Source: Actinomortierella ambigua
Taxonomy: Eukaryota; Mortierellomycota; Mortierellomycetes; Mortierellales; Mortierellaceae
DNA: 64,000 nucleotides
Assembly (NCBI GenBank): GCA_016098155.1
Contig: JAAAJB010000064.1
Span: 25,061 to 89,060, forward strand
Direction of reading: 5' to 3'
The translations under genes were made by a program, and so were the position numbers. This document shows positions 59,227 through 64,000 of the stretch, piece by piece (position 1 is the stretch's first letter; every line of letters starts with the position of its first letter). The notes below the pieces were generated by a model, which was given only the letters and a program-made list of their open reading frames with translations, searched no databases and was not told the origin of the DNA.

Positions 59227-61391
59227 AATCGAATCTTGTCTCAAAATATGAACTTGCGGTGCACTCTTTAGCCCATTGAGTCGGTTTTCAACAGCATCTG
59301 CCCCTGTACAAATATCATTCCACCATGCAATCGTGCTTGTGCAAGCCAATTTATGGATTCTCGTTTTCCTTTTTTTATGTCGTGTCGTGTGGAGTTGCTT
59401 CAGCCACTGCACTGTCGTCGAAGGGATCGATGGTGCAAAGAAGAGGCGCTTCAGCCTTAGCGCATAGGAATAGGAGACGCTCTCTTCGTACTACCCTGCA
59501 GGCAGCCAGTAACGAACCAGCAATATGGCACCTGTGTGGGTGTAGTCTGAGGTCATGACAAATAAGAGGGACAAAGGGCACGACAAATACGACGAGGAGG
59601 CAAGATAAATAACTTCTGGGGCGAGGGTCATGACAACTGACCTTACTATGTCACGACAAATAGCTACCTTTCGTGAGGGCACGACGAGTATTAATAGCAA
59701 TTGACATCAAGCAGCAGGAACAATGACAACAACAACAAATGCGACAAAAGGCACGAGAAATCTTGCCAGTCTATCTCGGTATCCGCCCCCCCCCCTCGTT
59801 CAGCCTCCGAGTAAGTTCCTGCACCAGCGCTACAGAATATCTCAATCTGTTCCTGGATATAATACGTATCGGCCTCAGTTTCGATCTCTCGCACCTCTCA
59901 AGTCTGTGCATCAGAGCCACGCTCATTCCTTCCCTAGTCGATCCCATGGACCGCCAAGGCTGCCTCTCAGACTCGCCTCCGAGTTGGCCATGATGTAGCA
60001 GCTCTGGCTCCACCTTGGACAAGTTTAGGTGATACACGGTGCTCTGTTGTGACTCGGGCGCAGGAGATGGGAAGGAGATCGAGCGAAGGTGGGATCAAGG
60101 ATCACCCGACATGTTGGCTACGATCGAGCTTGAGTCGCTGGCTTGGCCGTGCTCTTGAGCGTACAAGGTGGTCATGACCATACCGATCGGACACATGCTA
60201 TCAGGCAAGGTTTGGACGAGGCTAAGAAGGTACTCGGCTTGCGGATTGTCAAGGGAAACGAGGCGGAGCATAGGCTTGGAGTCATCCTGCTTAAGAGTAG
60301 CGAGTATGGTATATAAGAAATTCCGAGGTTGTTTTACACCCAGGAAAATGAGAAGGTGGAAGATGCGGGGAGCCCGAAAAGATCAGATCAAGAGGTCTTC
60401 TGCGTCGATCGAGGGGACACAAGGACAGTGCCACGCTGTGTGCTCCAATCCAAGTACGCCCGCGTGTATATGTTTGCAGGCGGGTATTTCTGTGTGAGAG
60501 CGCAGCAACTTATCTGCTTGGAATCAAGCCCTGGTTAGAGAGTAGGAACAGCCCTGCAGGATCTATGTACTCTTGAGACATGCATGTCATGGTGATGGTT
60601 ATGTACCCGAATACATTGTGCGGGACAGAAGGAGCCGAGAGTATTAATGGGGAGAAAAATCGGAGGCAGAAGAGCGAGCATTCAAGTGGTAATGGTTGAA
60701 AGGGGACGAGGGAGGGGGCAAACAGGAACATTATCTACGGCTGTATTGAAGAACACCATCGATGATGAAACTCGTGAGTCGTGAGACATGCTGGATGATG
60801 CTGAAGATGGCGAGATAGGATGAGGGCGTCCAAGGTAAACTATATAGGAATGGATGAGAAGTGCATGATTCAAAGAACTAGTCTCGCGTTGAGCCGCCTC
60901 CTCTCGCATGTATCCTGGCGGATATATTTGGGTGGATCGTGTGTTCATTTCCATATCATATCGCACTCAAGCAAAGCTCTGCGAGTGGACTGCTGACTCT
61001 GGGTTGAGGTAGACCGCGTTGCGAGATAGACCATGCAAAACAGCCGTCTTTGAGGTTGCAGCGTGAGCGGAAGATAATTCAACACTCCCCGTCAAAGTCA
61101 CGGTTAGAAAGCAGCTGGCAGATAGGATCAAGAAAGACCTGCTCGTGTGATTGTGGACTGGCAATAAAGGAACGATGGCCCGCAGCCTAGCCTTTAGTCC
61201 CTTTCCCCCTCTCCGCCCTCTTTTTTGTATCTGGTTCGCTCCATGTCACCAATGTTGCTCTATTTATGTTTTTTTTTTCATCTCCCCCGGACTCCGTGGG
61301 CTCCCAGTAACCACATGGCGTATCTTCTGTACCAACATAGCACCAGGATATAAAAAATATGGCGTTTTTTTTCTTAAAAGAAAATAGGAAC
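59227..61391. other. Region between gene D and secreted protein 2
   Basis: 59227-60265 is the 3' tail of duplication copy 1. It contains the 95-bp segment repeated at 62490, a cluster of CACGACAAAT-like words (59554-59689) and a short minus-strand open frame (60095-60271). From 60266 copy 2 of the duplicated block begins. No full gene is supported. Confidence 0.55.
59362..59456 (+). repeat. Dispersed 95-bp repeat, copy 1
   Basis: Matches 62490-62584 in the same orientation (shared CAGCCACTGCACTGTC and GTCGTATCGTGTGG-like words), about 85% by eye. The second site lies inside an insertion that is missing from the equivalent place in duplication copy 1 (about 54800). Confidence 0.7.
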
Positions 61392-61763
61392 CTAGCAATT
61401 TACTATGGTTGGGGACAACGAGATAGACTCACTCATATAAACATCAAATGAATCCACTAAACGAGCGATGAGCGAGACTGTATCCCCAACATTAAGTGAG
61501 GTGTTGCCCAGAATCACGATAGACATAATATCATGCCGATTCCCATCGCAGTTGTCATGGAGAATCAATTTTTGCATTATGTCTTTGTCGTTTGACAACC
61601 TGAGGCCCTTGACGTCGCTGAGTCCGGAACAGCTATACGACAAATCGACAACAAACCCATCCAAGCCTGAATCATCGATGCATGCCTTGGTGATAGTCAC
61701 ATCAAAGGCCGCAAGTGCCAACGACGGCAGAGCAAGCAGAACAAGTGTAGGAACGAAACGCAT
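61392..61763 (-). CDS. Small secreted protein 2 (123 residues), paralogue of protein 1
   Basis: Signal peptide MRFVPTLVLLALPSLALAA, then a mature domain of about 104 residues with cysteines in KACI, YSCS, NCDG and terminal NC. An in-frame ATG at 61838 would add 25 residues before the signal peptide; the internal Met at 61763 matches protein 1 and is the better start. The first 87 coding bases differ from protein 1 at only three positions, but the rest is roughly 40% or less identical in protein by eye. The acidic run of protein 1 is replaced by DIMQKLILHD. Divergent from gene E. Function unknown. Confidence 0.78.
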   Translation of the reverse strand: MRFVPTLVLLALPSLALAAFDVTITKACIDDSGLDGFVVDLSYSCSGLSDVKGLRLSNDKDIMQKLILHDNCDGNRHDIMSIVILGNTSLNVGDTVSLIARLVDSFDVYMSESISLSPTIVNC

Positions 61764-61838
61764 TGAATCTGCGATTGTTTTGAAGAATAGGCAATAGGAT
61801 GCATGGTGAGGATCAGTGCTGTTTTTTACCCTTCTCAA

Positions 61839-63654
61839 GAAACAAAGGAAGAATAAGAAAACATGTTGTCGGCTTTGGCTTTGGTTTTGGCACTCTTGTA
61901 TGTGATTTCAATGGTACCTACGTTGAAGAGGGTTTTCAAAGAGCAGTGGATCGGATGCTGTTGCAAATAGAGGGTGTTGAATGGCTAAGCTGTGTCTGGG
62001 TGCACCGGCGCACCGTTTATATACGCCAAGAATGTCGAAAGAGAAAAAAATAAGGGGGGAGTGGAGGGGAAAGGAGGCATCGGTAAAAAACGGAGACAAA
62101 ATCAAATGCCCCCTTTTGAGGAGCAACCTCAAAGGAGACACTGGAAAAAACTAGTCCGCGCTGAGTTAGTGTATTCTGGTGGAGTCTGCATCTACCCCCT
62201 TGTCTTCTGAGCCATCTGAAGGACATGAAAACAAACAGCAGGGATGTCCATATAGCGGTATAGCATTCCCAGGGTGACACTCAATGGCAAGAGAAAAGAA
62301 AAGAGAGGAGGAAAGAGGGAGGAGGGGGTGTGGGCACAAGGCGAATTCAAGACTCTCACAGCCGACAAGCGGCGACTGAGAACGACTCAAAGATGTTGCT
62401 GACTATGAGAACATATATACGTTGCGTTGATGTCCTTTTGCTACAGAAGCCCGTCCCCTGTCTTTGTGCTGCATGGCATAGAGAGGTTTGTTTTCCTTTT
62501 TTTAATGTCGTATCGTGTGGAAGTTCTTCAGCCACTGCACTGTCATCAATGGGGTCGATGGCGGAAAGAATAGGCACTTCAGCAAGTGAAGGCTAGAGTT
62601 GCTCGAAGCACACAGAATGGTTATCCGAGAGGGAACAAAGGACGTTGCCACCAATTTGCGCAGTGAGACTGCTCGAAAACGTGCCTCATTTCGGAATGGA
62701 GCATCGTCCATGGCACTCGAAGCTTGACGTTGACACACTCCCCTTCCCCACCTCCCTTGCTGAGAAGAAGAAGAGGGAGAAGAAGAAGAGCAAGGCTAAG
62801 TGTGTCCCAGAGCTCCAACTATATCAGTAAGCCCAATGCGCGTGTCGTCATTCGTGAACCAATATTACCACGACTGACACCCCCAGGTAGAGGAGGAACA
62901 CGAACGAGCGCAAGGCAATGTGGTGAACCAAGGACTGCAGTGTAGCTCGTCGAGGTCAAGTGTACAGGAAGGAGCAGTACCGCCCAAGTCAAATAGAGTG
63001 GAGAATCGGTGCAGGGCTTGAAGTCAAAGAGCTAGCCAGAAGAAGTAAAGAGTAACCTGTTATGTAGCCTTCTTCGCTCTCGCCTCATGATTACATACGC
63101 GTCGCTCACTCACTTCTCACGAGGGAGCTGTGATCAACCAAGGTTGTTCAGGCCATGCCCGCTCCAAGAAAGCTCACGTGAGCGAGTGCATAGACTATAG
63201 AAGGAAAGTACTAGGGTCAGCTCGCTATTGATGACAGCGTACCCAGGGACGTGAGAATGCCTGAACAGTGGGAGAGCGTGAGTGTCGTATTCGCAGGACC
63301 TGTTGCATATTTGTTGGACAGGACATCGCAGGGACAGGTCGAGCGCCACGTTCAAAGTTGGGCATAGGCCTTCTTCTGCCCATCCTTCTCCCTCTTTTCA
63401 ACATCGAAGAGCACGAACGCCAGACGTGAGCCGCTAGCCAAACACGCTGCCTCGCTGCGTACTAGTCAAATTGTCTCCCAGCAATAGTACGTATAGATTT
63501 AGATGCTTGCTTGCCGCAGTGTAACCATGCGGCGCTATCTGATCCGCAGTATCCATCAACCCGCACTACTGCGCCTCCACAAACTCATTCCCACAAACTC
63601 ATCAAGCACACTGCATCTCCCATTCCTCATTCTCCTCCATCCACTCTCGATTCA
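61839..63654. other. Divergent upstream region between secreted protein 2 and gene E
   Basis: Copy 2 of the 54060-55770 region, longer by the insertion near 62455-62640. Open frames do not correspond to those of copy 1. Kinase leader sequence at the right end. Confidence 0.6.
62490..62584 (+). repeat. Dispersed 95-bp repeat, copy 2
   Basis: Counterpart of 59362-59456; see that entry. Confidence 0.7.
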
Positions 63655-64000
63655 ATGAATTCAGGTCACTCTCAAGCCTCATTCACGGTATGGAGAACAC
63701 CAAAAGCCAACACAAGTATCGTCTGTCCGCACCCATACGAATATTGAAACTCACCCATCCCTCCTCTCCCCTCTCCCCCACCTTATGTTGATTTTTTTTT
63801 GGCTCCAATCCAGCATCCTCTTTTCCCTCTTTTCGACGTGAGAAACTGGCTAGTATCTGACGGCAATGGCTTAGTCGGGGAAGCCCATTGGAGAAACCAA
63901 CCATGTGCTGCCAAGCCAATTCGCCTTAGCCAGCGCGAGCTTGCTCAGCAGTCCATCCAGACCGAGATCGCGCTCCACCAGAAACTTCGCCATCGCCACA
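63655..64000 (+). CDS. Gene E: 5' end of a second pseudokinase-like kinase-Sel1 gene (truncated by edge)
   Basis: Exon 1 63655-63687 encodes the same 11 residues as gene D (MNSGHSQASFT). Exon 2 from 63814 runs open to the window end: HPLFPLFDVRNWLVSDGNGL, then GEAHWRNQPCAAKPIRLSQ and TEIALHQKLRHRH. The glycine loop is destroyed differently from D (VSDGNGLVG against APGDNGLVW). A 9-bp in-frame insertion adds three residues near the exon start. The CAAK lysine is kept. The same non-AG ancestral acceptor is present as in D. Whether HRD and DFG are also lost lies beyond the edge. Confidence 0.8.

Larger units (their letters stand above)
52541..60265 (+). repeat. Segmental duplication, copy 1 (secreted protein plus pseudokinase unit)
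   Basis: Direct-repeat unit of about 7.7 kb. Matching landmarks in the second copy: GCTTGGAGCCGTCCTGCTTA (52550) against 60275, GGTCTTCTGCGTCGATCGAG (52677) against 60394, secreted-protein ATG 54059 against 61763, kinase ATG 55771 against 63655. Non-coding parts look about 85-95% identical by eye. The left border is sharp near 52541: upstream bases do not match those before 60266. Confidence 0.85.
60266..64000 (+). repeat. Segmental duplication, copy 2 (runs off the right edge)
   Basis: Second unit of the duplication described for copy 1. It is collinear except for an insertion of about 180-200 bp around 62455-62640 and small indels. Contains secreted protein 2 and the 5' end of kinase-Sel1 gene E. 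Confidence 0.85.

Noticed and set aside
1..64000. tRNA, rRNA or other structured RNA genes
   Set aside because: I saw no stretch with convincing tRNA boxes or rRNA similarity by eye; a covariance-model scan would be needed to exclude them.

Overview
The window is eukaryotic nuclear DNA from a filamentous fungus. Genes have several short GT-AG introns (about 90-300 bp, a few near 0.8-1.2 kb), long Gln/Ser/Asn/His/Gly-rich low-complexity stretches and dense microsatellites. Identifiable housekeeping genes look fungal. An expanded family of TKL-like kinases fused to Sel1 repeats points to Mucoromycota, most likely Mortierellaceae. That placement is inferred from protein style and was not tested.

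Layout. Left part: 3' end of a secreted GH20 beta-N-acetylhexosaminidase (1-2479), an alpha/beta-hydrolase broken up by low-complexity insertions (3288-7592), an LRRC40-type leucine-rich-repeat protein (8615-11122) and, convergent to it, the TFIID subunit TAF11 (11398-12801, minus). Next comes a direct tandem array of three intact kinase-Sel1 genes (A 13663-17003, B 17844-21673, C 22405-26037). It is followed by a gene-poor, decayed zone (26.0-32.3 kb) with a frameshifted kinase relic, an orphan secreted protein and a possible FLYWCH-type zinc-finger fragment.

A second housekeeping block holds the histone chaperone SPT2 (32365-34911), a ceramide synthase (35366-39393, minus), a Sly41-like triose-phosphate-transporter-family protein (40761-43403, minus) and the autophagy protease ATG4 (44616-52176). 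The ATG4 model is very long and joins in frame to an unrecognised N-terminal protein across an intron that opens on a stop codon.

The right part (about 52.54 kb to the edge) is a direct segmental duplication of about 7.7 kb. Each unit has a small secreted protein on the minus strand and, divergent from it, a kinase-Sel1 gene. In the complete copy (D, 55771-59226) every catalytic signature except the ATP-anchoring lysine is gone, while about 1100 codons stay open, so it looks like a maintained pseudokinase-Sel1 scaffold. The second copy (E) runs off the right edge and has its own destroyed glycine loop. The paired secreted proteins share an almost identical signal peptide but have very different mature parts, although the flanking non-coding DNA still aligns well.

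The most interesting content is therefore the kinase/pseudokinase-Sel1 family with its shared 11-codon leader exon, conserved upstream element and linked fast-changing secreted proteins, plus the ATG4 read-through/fusion structure. Splice sites were assigned by eye from phase and protein continuity; no RNA evidence was available.
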